Numbered from the stretch's first letter, positions 35,495 to 44,103 are shown. The stretch is DNA of 64,000 bases from Pontibacter chinhatensis (GCF_900113285.1 NZ_FOOT01000004.1:62001-126000), one strand, 5' to 3'. Numbers and translations are program-made. Notes: generated by a model from the letters alone, not told the origin.

Positions 35495-36474
35495 ACTTTC
35501 AGATCCTCAAACGAAATGTCGCGCATGCACTTAAAATGGCCTTTGGGGCACTTGCTGTAGCCGATTTTGGAGCAGGGGCGGCAGCTGAGGCCCTGCACTT
35601 CCAGCACTTTATACTTTGTGCGGAAGGGGTACATGCCGAACTCTGGGATAGTGTTGCCCCACACGCTGATGATGTCCTTCCGGAAAGCCGCCGCAATGTG
35701 CATCAGGCCCGTGTCGTGGCTTACTACCTGCGTGGCCTGCCGCACCAGGGAGGCCGAGCCGTTGAGGCTATACTTGCCGCAGGCGTTGTAAATCGTTGTT
35801 CGGTGTTCGGTGTTCGTTGTTTGCTTTTGGAAATATGATGCTATTTCCTCGCCGGTGGCGGCGTCTTCCTTGCCTCCCAAAAGTATAACCGGCTGCTGCA
35901 GGCGCTCACACAGCTCGATGATGCGCTCGGTGGGCAGGCGCTTGGTGTAATGCTGCGCGCCGATAGCGAAAGCCACATAGCCCTGCTGAAAGCCTTCCGG
36001 CAGAGTATGAACGCCTACCTCATCCTGGGCAGGAATAAAGTAATCCAGCCCGCCTCCGTCGTCTTTTACGCCCAATGCGGCAGCGGCATCGAGGTAGCGT
36101 TGCACAATATGCACGTCGGGCAGGCGGTTGAGCTTGAAGTTCACCATCAGCCACTTCTCGTAGTTGAGCTTGTTAAAGCTGCGGCTCGGCTTGCCCAGCC
36201 TTGTTTTGATGATGCGCGTGCGCAGGTTGTTGTGCAGATCCACCACGTAGTCGAAGTTCTCCGCCTTCAGCTCCTGCACCAGGTCGCTCAGCTTCTCCCC
36301 CAGCACATGCACCTTGTCCACATACGGGTTGTTGGCCAGTATACTCTGGAAGGCTTTTTTGGTGCAATAGTGTACCTCCGCCCCCGGCACCTGCTGCTTG
36401 ATGCAGCGGATAACGGGCGTGGTCAGCACGATATCGCCGATGGAGGAAAAACGAAGTATGAGGATTTTTGGCAT
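35491..36474 (-). CDS. Family 9 glycosyltransferase (heptosyltransferase-like)
   Basis: Likely adds a sugar to lipopolysaccharide or another surface glycan on the inner face of the membrane. Start ATG 36474 gives MPKILILRFSSIGDIVLTTP, the standard GT9 opening; about 327 residues. Later marks are FAIGAQHYTKRLPTERI and VSHDTGLMHIAAAF. The C-terminus has a Cys-rich tail, CRPCSKIGYSKCPKGHFKC, shared with the gene at 47992. A short NTEHRTT-type stretch at about residues 230-240 is encoded by a GTTCGGTGTTCGTTG-like repeat (35794-35823), looking like an in-frame insertion. Confidence 0.88.
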   Translation of the reverse strand: MPKILILRFSSIGDIVLTTPVIRCIKQQVPGAEVHYCTKKAFQSILANNPYVDKVHVLGEKLSDLVQELKAENFDYVVDLHNNLRTRIIKTRLGKPSRSFNKLNYEKWLMVNFKLNRLPDVHIVQRYLDAAAALGVKDDGGGLDYFIPAQDEVGVHTLPEGFQQGYVAFAIGAQHYTKRLPTERIIELCERLQQPVILLGGKEDAATGEEIASYFQKQTTNTEHRTTIYNACGKYSLNGSASLVRQATQVVSHDTGLMHIAAAFRKDIISVWGNTIPEFGMYPFRTKYKVLEVQGLSCRPCSKIGYSKCPKGHFKCMRDISFEDLKV

Positions 36475-36563
36475 TTTATACTTTAGGAAAACGCGGCCGC
36501 AAGTTTTCAACTTGTGGCTATACTTGGGCTACCTGGTTTGCATACTTACCAGCACATGTGCTT

Positions 36564-36638
36564 TATGAAGCCGCTGGCTTCAGTGGAGTCAGAGACTCCA
36601 CATCACTTTTTGGTCACGAATCTGAAGATTCGCGCCAG
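36564..36638 (+). repeat. Three-hairpin element, solo copy
   Basis: Stem 1 GAAGCC-gct-GGCTTC, AGT, stem 2 GGAGTC-aga-GACTCC, linker ACATCAC..., stem 3 CGAATC-tgaa-GATTCG, then CGCCAG. All three stems differ in sequence from copy 1 yet pair fully. It lies between the glycosyltransferase and polX genes without the rest of the composite. Confidence 0.9.
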
Positions 36639-36665
36639 TAGAGGTTAAGATTGATTCTTTGCCCG

Positions 36666-38396
36666 CTACTTTATCTTCTCCTTCCGCTCCCTGAAATACT
36701 TCTCCACTTCCTCCAGCGACTTGGCGTTGAAGGTCATCTCCTTCGTGAGGCCTCCTTTTCTGCCAACCAGCACGCCGTACTTCATGTCGTCGTAGCCACT
36801 GGTGTGGTGGGCATCGGGGTTTATACTTAGCATCACGCCTTTTTCCAGTGCATACTGCACGTAACGCCAGTCCAGGTCCAGGCGCCAGGGGTTGGAATTT
36901 ATCTCGATGATGACGTTGTTGGCGGCGCAGGCGTCGATCACCATTTTGTGGTTGATCGGGTAGCCCTCGCGGCGCAGCAGCAGGCGGCCGGTAGGGTGTC
37001 CCAGCATGGTGGTGTAAGGGTTCTCGATGGCCGTGATCAGGCGCGCGGTTGCCCTCTGCTCGTCCATGTTCAGCGTGCTGTGGATGCTGGCCACAATGAA
37101 GTCGAAGGTCCTGAGGATGTCTTCGTCGTAGTCCAACGAGCCGTCGCCCAGAATATCTGACTCAATGCCTTTGAAGATCCGGAACGGAGCCAGCCTCTTG
37201 TTCAGCTCATCTATTTCCTTCTGCTGGCGCAACACATCGCCCTCGCGCAGGCCACCAGCGTAGGCAGCTGTTTTGCTGTGGTCAGATATGCCCAGGTACT
37301 CGTAGCCCATGTCGCGGCAGTAGGTCGCCATCTGTTCCAAAGTATGCGCACCGTCGGAGTAGGTGCTGTGGTTGTGCAGAATGCCTTTCAGGTCGGAAAG
37401 CTCGAGCAGCTGGGGCAATTTGTTTTGCAGCGCCAGTTCCAGCTCGTTCGTGCCTTCGCGCAGCTCGGGCGCAACGTAGGCCATGCCCGCTGATTTGTAA
37501 ATGTCTGCTTCCGAAGTATAGGCTTGCCCGCGCACAACCGTTAGCAGGTTGGTGCTGGCCGTAAACAGCTGCGCCAGGTGCTCCACGCTTGCAGAGGTCA
37601 GCAGCAACTCGTTGGCAAAGCGCTCTGTGGGTACCAACCGCACCTCCACCGGCATACCGGTTTCGGCCAGCCAGCCGCGCCAGGCAAACGGACCGGAGGC
37701 TTTTTCATCCTCCCGCAGCTCGACCATACGTTGCAGCGCCTCATGCGCCTTCACCGGGGCACCTGTGGCAAGTACAAACTGCAGCTGGGTGATGATCTCC
37801 ATGCGGCGGCGCATCTCCCCCACCAGTTCTACCTGCGCCTCGTGCACAGCGGCTTTTATACTTTGCAGGAGGCCTTCAGCTACCAGTTCCGCCTCTGCAT
37901 AGAGCAGTTTGCCACGGTTCTGCTGGGTAAAGAGCAGGGCCTGCTTGATGTTCTCCTGCGTTTTGGCGCCGAAGCCTTTCAGTTTGCTCACTTTATCCAG
38001 CTCGCAGGCCTCCAGCAGCTCTTCCACGGTCTCGGCACCGAGCTCTTTCCAGAGGTTGCGCACCTTTTTAGGGCCGATGCCTTTGATGCGCAGCATCTCC
38101 ACCACCCCCGGCGGCGTTACCTGCAGCATCTGGTCCAGCTCGGCAAAAGTGCCTTTTTCGTTTATCTCCAGAATCTTGGCAGCAATGCCCTTGCCCACAC
38201 CCTGTATGCCCTCCAGCTGCGCCTGCGTCAGCGTTTCCAGCGGTTCCTCTACCAGTTCCAAGGCCGCTACGGCGTTGGCGTAAGAGCGCACCTTAAACGG
38301 ATTTTCGTCGTGGAGCTCCATGAGCTCGGCAGCCAGCTTAAACTGTTTTATGATCTTCTTGTTTTCCAAAGCCTGCGTCTTGTCGGTATGCTGCAA
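36666..38396 (-). CDS. polX: PolX-type DNA polymerase/PHP protein with altered polymerase site
   Basis: A 576-residue DNA repair-type protein. Residues 1-160 hold the helix-hairpin-helix region (GIQGVGKGIAAKILEI, IKGIGPKKV). Residues about 165-310 are the polymerase X palm. The catalytic motif, normally GSLRR..ET.GDID, here reads GEMRRRMEIITQLQ (193-206), so both Asp are Gln. The third Asp position also looks like Glu (VEVRLV). The C-terminal PHP domain keeps its metal His and Asp (LHNHSTYSDG, ISDHSKTAAYAGG, IESDIL, SIHSTL, NPDAH). I infer a nuclease without polymerase activity. Confidence 0.85.
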   Translation of the reverse strand: MQHTDKTQALENKKIIKQFKLAAELMELHDENPFKVRSYANAVAALELVEEPLETLTQAQLEGIQGVGKGIAAKILEINEKGTFAELDQMLQVTPPGVVEMLRIKGIGPKKVRNLWKELGAETVEELLEACELDKVSKLKGFGAKTQENIKQALLFTQQNRGKLLYAEAELVAEGLLQSIKAAVHEAQVELVGEMRRRMEIITQLQFVLATGAPVKAHEALQRMVELREDEKASGPFAWRGWLAETGMPVEVRLVPTERFANELLLTSASVEHLAQLFTASTNLLTVVRGQAYTSEADIYKSAGMAYVAPELREGTNELELALQNKLPQLLELSDLKGILHNHSTYSDGAHTLEQMATYCRDMGYEYLGISDHSKTAAYAGGLREGDVLRQQKEIDELNKRLAPFRIFKGIESDILGDGSLDYDEDILRTFDFIVASIHSTLNMDEQRATARLITAIENPYTTMLGHPTGRLLLRREGYPINHKMVIDACAANNVIIEINSNPWRLDLDWRYVQYALEKGVMLSINPDAHHTSGYDDMKYGVLVGRKGGLTKEMTFNAKSLEEVEKYFRERKEKIK

Positions 38397-38555
38397 AGAT
38401 AGCGAAAACCACCCGAACCATTGCTCCTCTCTTAGGCTCTCTGTAGCAGCTTCTTGTACTTAATTAAGATGCGGGGCAGGGAGAATAGTTGCCCTTCTAT
38501 ACTTCGATATACGCGCTAATTCTCTATCTTAGCATGTAACCAGACACGCATATTT

Positions 38556-38948
38556 ATGAGAAATGCTTTTGTGTTTTGCCTGTTGTGCCTGCTTTTTATG
38601 GCTGTTACCTGCAAGCCAGACGACAAAGTGGTGGCCCAGCTGGCCGGTAAAGTATGGCTGCATTCCTTTGAGGAAGACGAGGAGGGCTTGTGGGTATACC
38701 GCCCCAATACTTATGACTTTCCGCCTTCCAGAGGGCGAACCGGCTTTAGTGCAGAAGCTGGCGGCGTATTTAAGCGCTACGAAATTGCCCCTGCCGACGG
38801 CCTGCAGGAGGAAACAGGCGAGTGGACGCACCTGAAAAAGAACCTGGTGGAGGTCCGCATGGCCGAGGGCAGCAACCCTCCGTTAGAGTACCGCATCGAG
38901 ATTGTGTCGATCAGCGACAGCCTGCTGAAAGTAAAGCGGCTGGAATAA
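38556..38948 (+). CDS. Small lipoprotein, lipocalin-like texture, 130 residues
   Basis: Signal peptide MRNAFVFCLLCLLFMAVTC with a lipobox-type AVTC, so probably lipid-anchored. The mature part (VAQLAGKVWLHSFEEDEEGL, WVYRPNTYDFPPSRGR, GEWTHLKKNLVEVRM, SDSLLKVKRLE) reads like the small beta-barrel lipoproteins of Bacteroidota that begin with a G-x-W motif and end in SDSLLKV. Function unknown. It stands alone, divergent from polX. Confidence 0.7.
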   Translation: MRNAFVFCLLCLLFMAVTCKPDDKVVAQLAGKVWLHSFEEDEEGLWVYRPNTYDFPPSRGRTGFSAEAGGVFKRYEIAPADGLQEETGEWTHLKKNLVEVRMAEGSNPPLEYRIEIVSISDSLLKVKRLE

Positions 38949-39067
38949 ATTTTAAACGTTCGCTATACATTAGAAGTATAGTATATACTTAAGCGGGCAT
39001 AGCCTGAGCGCTAATACAAGTTTATACTTTAAACTATGGATTACACCTCAAGATAAAAGAAAGCCTG

Positions 39068-39472
39068 ATGCTCAGTTACGAAAAACTATCCAGATCAACC
39101 CGAACCAGAACCGCCTTGCTGCTGCTTTTGCTGTTCATGGTGCTTGCCGTAGTTGACCTGTTCATCAGCTTTTTCGGAGGTTTGGTGCTGGGCGTGCTGC
39201 TGGTGCAATTCGAGTGGGAGGCACACCGCTTCCTGAAACGCGCGGCAGGAAGCATCCCCAGGTTGTACCGCATGTTCACGGGCATCAGCAAGCAGTACCT
39301 TTCCCTGAGCCGCTACCACAAACTATTACTGAAGGCCGCCCTGCTGGCACTTGTTTTTATACTCATGCTATCGGGTGTGCTCCATACTTTTTGGGGCGGG
39401 CTGCTGAGCGGCATACTGCTGGTTCTTCTCACACACGATGTCCTGCGCTACCAGCAGCAACAAGGTAAATAA
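39068..39472 (+). CDS. Small membrane protein, 134 residues
   Basis: Not recognised. The hydrophobic span at about residues 15-47 (TALLLLLLFMVLAVVDLFI, then FFGGLVLGVLLV) and another at 88-122 (LLLKAALLALVFILMLSGVL, then GGLLSGILLVLL) frame a basic middle loop (FLKRAAGSIPRLYRMFTG). Two hairpin-like membrane parts are likely. It is 62 bp before the EVE-domain gene, separated by an AT-rich AACTTTCTAAC repeat. Confidence 0.65.
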   Translation: MLSYEKLSRSTRTRTALLLLLLFMVLAVVDLFISFFGGLVLGVLLVQFEWEAHRFLKRAAGSIPRLYRMFTGISKQYLSLSRYHKLLLKAALLALVFILMLSGVLHTFWGGLLSGILLVLLTHDVLRYQQQQGK

Positions 39473-39480
39473 ACCACACT

Positions 39481-39522
39481 AACCTTTTAACTTTCTAACT
39501 TTACAACTTTCTAACTTACATC
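39481..39522. repeat. AT-rich TTTAACTTTCTAAC repeat
   Basis: Tandem-like words AACCTTTTAACTTTCTAAC and ACTTTACAACTTTCTAACTT upstream of the EVE gene; the same words fill 41639-41700 before pyrR. Confidence 0.6.
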
Positions 39523-39534
39523 ACCCTTACCGTA

Positions 39535-39945
39535 ATGCAACACTGGTTAGTTAAATCAGAACCTGAAACTTACTCCTGGGCCGACCTGGTAAAAGACGGC
39601 CGCACCATGTGGGACGGCGTGCGCAACTACCAGGCCCGCAACAACATGCAGCAGATGCAACCCGGCGACCTAGTGCTCTTCTACCACAGCGTATCCGAAA
39701 AAGCTATTGTGGGCATCGCCAAGGTAGATAAAGCCGCCTACCCCGACCCTACCGCCAAAGACGACAAAGGCAACTGGGTGGTGGTAGACCTGGTGCCCTT
39801 CCGCGATTTTAAAGATGCTGTAACACTGGAGCAGATAAAGAAAGATGAACGCCTGAAGGACATTGCCCTGCTGCGCCAGTCGCGCCTTTCGGTTATGCCG
39901 CTCAAGGCCGAGGAATTTGACGTACTACTGGCATTAGGGAACTAA
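39535..39945 (+). CDS. EVE-domain protein
   Basis: A 136-residue single EVE domain, a PUA-like fold that binds modified bases in DNA or RNA (family of human THYN1). Marks are HWLVKSEPETYSWADLVKDG, WDGVRNYQARNNMQQMQPGD, LVLFYHSVSEKAIVGIAKV and SRLSVMPLKAEEF. Stand-alone EVE genes are common in bacteria, and some family members join modification-dependent restriction systems. No nuclease gene is adjacent, so a defence role is not supported here. Confidence 0.92.
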   Translation: MQHWLVKSEPETYSWADLVKDGRTMWDGVRNYQARNNMQQMQPGDLVLFYHSVSEKAIVGIAKVDKAAYPDPTAKDDKGNWVVVDLVPFRDFKDAVTLEQIKKDERLKDIALLRQSRLSVMPLKAEEFDVLLALGN

Positions 39946-39977
39946 CCCGCAATTAGTCAGGGAATATAACAACGAAT

Positions 39978-40018
39978 AGCAGCTTTTTGTAGTAAACATA
40001 AAAGCTGCTATTTTTATA
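39978..40018 (+). terminator. Terminator after the EVE gene
   Basis: 10-bp stem AGCAGCTTTT / AAAAGCTGCT with a 12-nt loop, then ATTTTTATACT. Confidence 0.8.
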
Positions 40019-40055
40019 CTATTCCTCCAGAGTATAGGATTTACGCCCTGATGCT

Positions 40056-41546
40056 ATGCGATACGTCCGCTACCTTCTCGCCCTGATGCTTCAGGTAACA
40101 CTGTTGCCGCTGCTACTGGCCCAGCAGCAACCTACGCAACCGGTGCGGCTGGAGCTTCCCTTTAAACCGGCCGACGTAGACGTAGACCTTATCGCACTGC
40201 CCGACAGTAGCCTGCTGCTGTACCATAAAACAGCCAATCTTTGGAAAACAGAGGCCACCTTCCACTTCACCAAGTATAACGCCCAACTGGAGGAAGTATG
40301 GACGGACACCGCCAGCCTCGGCGCCGACTTCGACTACATGCGCTGCTACACGGTTTATCCCTACACGTATCTGGTGTTCGGTGGTGACAACCTGCGCGAT
40401 TATACGTTCGTGCGCCTCAACTATAAAACAGGAGACATCTGGCACAAGAAATTCATTATCGAACAGCTGGACGATATCTATGAATTCGCCGTGCTGCAGG
40501 GCAACTTCTTTTTGATAGGCAACGATGTTAAAGAGGATAAGCCCCTGCTGCTTCACTTAAACCCAAAATCCGGTGAGGCCACGCCCCTGCCCTCCCTCAT
40601 TGGCCAGGAGTCGTCTTTTTCAGACCTGCTGGCCGACCATGAGCAGAACCGGGTGGATGTGGTCATCTCTGAATCGAACGGGCGGGTATCGCGGCTGCAG
40701 GTAAAGAGCTTTGATGCCAACGGCAAGCTGCTGAATAATTATTTTATACTTCAGCGGGAGGATAAAAGCCTGCTGAATGCGGAGCTTAGCCCCGGCGACA
40801 CCACCCGGAAAATGCTGGTAGGCACTTACGGCGCCCGCGACCTGCGCTTCTCGCAGGGCTTTTTCGTGAGGCCGATGGCTTCTAACCTGGAGGAGGGAAA
40901 GTTTTACAACCTGCTGCAACTCCGCAACTTCTTCAAGTACATGAGCCCACGCCGGGAGGAGCGCACCCGCCGCCGGGAGCAGGCCCGCATTCAGGCAGGC
41001 CGGAACCTTGGCCTCAACCACCGCCTCCTCCTCCACGACCTTATCTTAACGCCCACCGGCTACATTCTGGCTGCGGAGGCCTATGTGCCGCAGTACGGGG
41101 ACGGCACAAGCCGTAATATTCGTTTCTCGCCGGCTTTTATTCCGCAGCGCACCGAGTATGGCTACAAGCGCAGCCACGCCATCGCCATGGGTTTCGACCA
41201 CGACGGCACACTGCTCTGGGACAACGCCATGCCCCTGAACGGCATTACAACTACCTACCTCACGCACCTGCTCGAAGCGCAGCTTCTGGCGGACGGACGC
41301 CTGGTAATGGCCTACCCCGATAACAGCAAAATCGTGTACCAGCTGATGGATGAGGATACTTTTGTTGATGAGAAGACAGAGCTGGAGCTGCTGCCCTACG
41401 ATGAGAGCGAGAAAATCCAGACAACGGAGTACCCCGGCCTCATCTCCTGGTACGGCAACAGTATGGCCGCCTTCGGCTTCCAGCGCATCAAGGCAAAGGG
41501 AGGAGACATCCGCCAAGTCTTCTATATCAACAAGATAACCTTTTAG
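40056..41546 (+). CDS. Secreted hypothetical protein, 496 residues
   Basis: Not recognised. The signal peptide (VRYLLALMLQVTLLPLLLA) is cut before QQQPTQP. The mature protein reads as a repeated beta structure with blade-like units (LIALPDSSLLLYHKTANLWK, YTYLVFGGDNLRDYTFVRLN, FAVLQGNFFLIGNDVKEDKP, VAFDHDGTLLWDN-like), so a beta-propeller is plausible. A basic patch (SPRREERTRRREQARIQAGR) lies near residue 300. Likely periplasmic or surface. It ends at 41546, with an AT-rich repeat before pyrR. Confidence 0.7.
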   Translation: MRYVRYLLALMLQVTLLPLLLAQQQPTQPVRLELPFKPADVDVDLIALPDSSLLLYHKTANLWKTEATFHFTKYNAQLEEVWTDTASLGADFDYMRCYTVYPYTYLVFGGDNLRDYTFVRLNYKTGDIWHKKFIIEQLDDIYEFAVLQGNFFLIGNDVKEDKPLLLHLNPKSGEATPLPSLIGQESSFSDLLADHEQNRVDVVISESNGRVSRLQVKSFDANGKLLNNYFILQREDKSLLNAELSPGDTTRKMLVGTYGARDLRFSQGFFVRPMASNLEEGKFYNLLQLRNFFKYMSPRREERTRRREQARIQAGRNLGLNHRLLLHDLILTPTGYILAAEAYVPQYGDGTSRNIRFSPAFIPQRTEYGYKRSHAIAMGFDHDGTLLWDNAMPLNGITTTYLTHLLEAQLLADGRLVMAYPDNSKIVYQLMDEDTFVDEKTELELLPYDESEKIQTTEYPGLISWYGNSMAAFGFQRIKAKGGDIRQVFYINKITF

Positions 41547-41638
41547 CTGTTGCCTGTCAGACACAGGAATCTCAGCGCATAAAAAATACCTAGGATTATA
41601 AAACCAGGAACAGCTAAGGCGTACGCCACGCTAGTCTC

Positions 41639-41700
41639 CTAACTTTTTACCCCTTCAACTTTCTAACTTTTTAACTCTTTAACTTTCTAACTTTCTAACT
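41639..41700. repeat. AT-rich TAACTTTCTAAC repeat before pyrR
   Basis: Five or so degenerate units of TAACTTTCTAAC / TTTTTAACTC in tandem, immediately before the pyrR promoter box. Of the same kind as 39481-39522. Confidence 0.65.
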
Positions 41701-41714
41701 CCCCCAATCCTTTC

Positions 41715-41722
41715 TATATTTG
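41715..41722 (+). promoter_or_regulatory. Putative promoter box for pyrR-pyrB
   Basis: TATATTTG fits TAnnTTTG, 18 bp before the pyrR ATG, with TTTC (one change from TTTG) 19 bp upstream at 41692-41695. The short leader leaves no room for a PyrR attenuator. Confidence 0.5.
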
Positions 41723-41740
41723 CATGTAATTATCACAGCC

Positions 41741-42289
41741 ATGCAGAAAAGACTCATCGTAAGCCACCAATTGCTCGAGATCATGGTGATGCGCCTTTGC
41801 CACCAGCTAATCGAGAACCATGGCGACTTTTCCGATTCTGTGATCCTGGGCCTGCAGCCGCGCGGCAAGTTTGTGGCGCAGCGCATCCAAAGCACCCTGG
41901 CCAGCATCCTTGGCAAACAGGTACCCACCGGCCTCCTGGACACCACCTTCCACCGCGACGACTTCCGCCGCCGCGACACCCCGCTTACGGCCAATGCCAC
42001 CGAGATAAATTTTGTGGTAGAGGACAAAAAAGTGATTCTGGTGGATGACGTGCTGTACACCGGCCGCTCGGTGCGCGCTGCCCTCGATGCCATGATTGCC
42101 TACGGCCGCCCCGCCAACGTGGAGCTGCTGGTGCTGGTAGACCGCCTTTACACGCGCCACCTGCCCATACAGCCTACTTATGTGGGCCGCAAGGTAAACT
42201 CGCTGTTGAGCCAGCGGGTACTGGTGGAGTGGAAAGGGCAGCAGGCTGAGGAAGATGCCATCTGGCTAATTACCAAAACCGACGAATAA
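41741..42289 (+). CDS. pyrR: Bifunctional pyr regulator / uracil phosphoribosyltransferase PyrR
   Basis: 182 residues from ATG 41741. PRPP-binding loop VILVDDVLYTGRSVRAALDA, the PRTase hood, and FHRDDFRRRD and LVDRLYTRHLPIQPTYVG segments match PyrR. In Firmicutes PyrR binds pyr mRNA; in many other phyla only the UPRTase activity or a different regulation is likely. Here the leader before pyrR is too short for an attenuator and none is seen between pyrR and pyrB (12 bp), so RNA control is not supported. Confidence 0.93.
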   Translation: MQKRLIVSHQLLEIMVMRLCHQLIENHGDFSDSVILGLQPRGKFVAQRIQSTLASILGKQVPTGLLDTTFHRDDFRRRDTPLTANATEINFVVEDKKVILVDDVLYTGRSVRAALDAMIAYGRPANVELLVLVDRLYTRHLPIQPTYVGRKVNSLLSQRVLVEWKGQQAEEDAIWLITKTDE

Positions 42290-42301
42290 ATTTTCCCATA
42301 C

Positions 42302-43225
42302 ATGCAAGAGCTCAGCGTCCGGCACCTGTTAGGTATCAAAGAAATCACCCCTCAAGACATTCAGCTCATTTTTGAGACCGCTGATAACTTTAAAGACGTA
42401 CTGAACAGGCCGATCAAGAAAGTGCCTTCGCTGCGCGATATTACCATCGCCAACGTATTTTTCGAGAACTCCACGCGCACGCGCCTCTCCTTCGAACTGG
42501 CCGAAAAGCGCCTCTCCGCCGATGTGATAAACTTCAGCAGCAGCGGCAGCTCGGTAAAGAAAGGCGAAACCCTGCTGGACACGGTCAACAACATCCTGGC
42601 CATGAAGGTGGACATGATCGTGATGCGCCACTCCAGCCCCGGCGCGCCGCACTTCCTGAGCAAGCACATCCCGGCCAACATTGTAAACGCCGGCGACGGC
42701 ACCCACGAGCACCCCACCCAGGCACTGCTCGACTCCTTCTCTATCCGGGAGCGGTTGGGAGAAGTGGCGGGTAAAAAAGTAGTTATCATTGGGGATATCC
42801 TGCACTCGCGGGTGGCGCTATCCAACATTTTTGCCTTACAAAAGCAAGGTGCCGAGGTAATGGTCTGCGGCCCCATGACGCTGCTGCCCAAGTATATTCA
42901 GCAACTGGGCGTGAAGGTGGAAACCAACGTGCGTAAGGCGCTGGAGTGGTGCGATGTGGCTAACGTGCTGCGCATACAGCTGGAACGCCAGCAAATGAAG
43001 TATTTCCCGTCGTTGCGCGAGTATACGCTGTACTATGGAATCGATAAGAAACTGCTCGACAGCCTGAACAAGGAGATTGTGCTGATGCACCCGGGACCAA
43101 TAAACCGTGGCGTGGAACTCAGCTCCGATGCCGCTGACTCGCATCACTCCATCATCCTGAACCAGGTGGAAAATGGTGTGGCCATCCGCATGGCAGTGTT
43201 ATTCCTGCTGGCTCAGAAAGGGTAA
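42302..43225 (+). CDS. pyrB: Aspartate carbamoyltransferase catalytic chain PyrB
   Basis: Second step of pyrimidine synthesis: carbamoyl phosphate plus aspartate. The 307-residue product has the carbamoyl-phosphate loop FENSTRTRLSFELAEKRL, then HSSPGAPHFL, the HEHPTQALLDSFSIRE segment, and the late MHPGPINRGVEL with the Asp-binding residues. It follows pyrR by 12 bp and ends at a terminator. No pyrI or pyrC is adjacent. Confidence 0.97.
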   Translation: MQELSVRHLLGIKEITPQDIQLIFETADNFKDVLNRPIKKVPSLRDITIANVFFENSTRTRLSFELAEKRLSADVINFSSSGSSVKKGETLLDTVNNILAMKVDMIVMRHSSPGAPHFLSKHIPANIVNAGDGTHEHPTQALLDSFSIRERLGEVAGKKVVIIGDILHSRVALSNIFALQKQGAEVMVCGPMTLLPKYIQQLGVKVETNVRKALEWCDVANVLRIQLERQQMKYFPSLREYTLYYGIDKKLLDSLNKEIVLMHPGPINRGVELSSDAADSHHSIILNQVENGVAIRMAVLFLLAQKG

Positions 43226-43252
43226 CAAAGTATAAAAAAGCATGTAACTCAT

Positions 43253-43297
43253 ATAGTATGAAGCCCGCTCTTTTAGGTAGAGCGGGCTTCATACTAT
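43253..43297 (+). terminator. Terminator after pyrB
   Basis: 19-bp perfect stem (43253-43271 and 43279-43297; key words ATAGTATGAAGCCCGCTCT) with a 7-nt loop. Confidence 0.85.
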
Positions 43298-43401
43298 AAC
43301 TCCCCTTCGTTTGTCTCTGACAAGTGTAAGCTATACTTAGATCTTCGGAGGTATACTTCAATTATACTTTATACTTGCTTGGCTTGCTGTAGACTTCTCC
43401 G

Positions 43402-43467
43402 CTGGCGCGAGTTTACAACTCGTGCCTACTTATTAGGTTTTCAACCTAACTGGCTCGCAGGACCATA
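43402..43467 (-). repeat. Three-hairpin element, copy 3
   Basis: On the minus strand: stem 1 GGTCC-tgc-GAGCC (partly mismatched), AGT, stem 2 TAGGTT-gaa-AACCTA, linker, stem 3 CGAGTT-gta-AACTCG, then CGCCAG. Stems 2 and 3 are new sequences that still pair. Confidence 0.85.
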
Positions 43468-43980
43468 CTTATACTTTGGCTATACTTTATACTTGCCTGC
43501 TTATACTCTCCTAGCCGCTGCTTCCTTCAACTTGACTCAAGCTATCCTTACTAGCTTCCGTTCCTCCTCCAGACTCACATACCTATAGTTCCACCTATAC
43601 TTTGGCTCCCTCAAGGCCGGGAGGCCTCGCCTTCGGGCATCGCGCGGTGTACATTTCCTTTGCTACCCTTCGGTCGCAATGCCCTTAACGGGCACCAGAA
43701 ATCTACAAGGCGCTCAACCCAAAGGCTGGGAACAGAATCGATAGCCGCTGTCTTTGCTACTGGAAAGTAAAGTATAAAATAGTAAGTATAGAACTGTCCC
43801 CTTGAGGACAAGTGAGAATGGGAGTTCGAAACTTGCGAGCGAAGCTCTGTAGGGGTGTAATGCTGGATTTATACTTTGCATAAAAGGTCACTACGAAGCT
43901 TATACTTCAGCCAAAGTAACTACAGGCTCCCCTCCTTAGATAAGGAGGGGGTAGGGGTGGTTGGACCCGGTGCTGCAAAA
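43402..43980 (-). repeat. Composite intergenic repeat, copy D
   Basis: Inverse orientation, between convergent pyrB and the OmpA-like gene. Reading leftward: GCACCGGGTCCAACCACCCC opening near 43980, a CCCCTCCTTA/TAAGGAGGGG hairpin, the TTTGGCTGAAGTATAA segment, the conserved block at about 43770-43530, several AAGTATA copies, and a three-hairpin element at 43467-43402. It lacks the GGACAGGTC palindrome. Confidence 0.85.
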
Positions 43981-44103
43981 AATCCCTCTCCTATTTTTAG
44001 AAATGTAAAAGCTCCCCTTTGAAGCCAAGGGAATAGATGCTACCTGACAACTGCGTTGAGCACATAGAAATCAGTCTAAGAGCCATACTTTATACTTCAA
44101 CCT

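Noticed and set aside
39535..39945. EVE gene as part of a modification-dependent defence system
   Set aside because: It is a lone EVE domain with no nuclease, helicase or methylase neighbour.
41547..41740. PyrR-responsive attenuator before pyrR
   Set aside because: The promoter box ends only 18 bp before the ATG, and the upstream stretch is an AT-rich repeat without an antiterminator/terminator pair.
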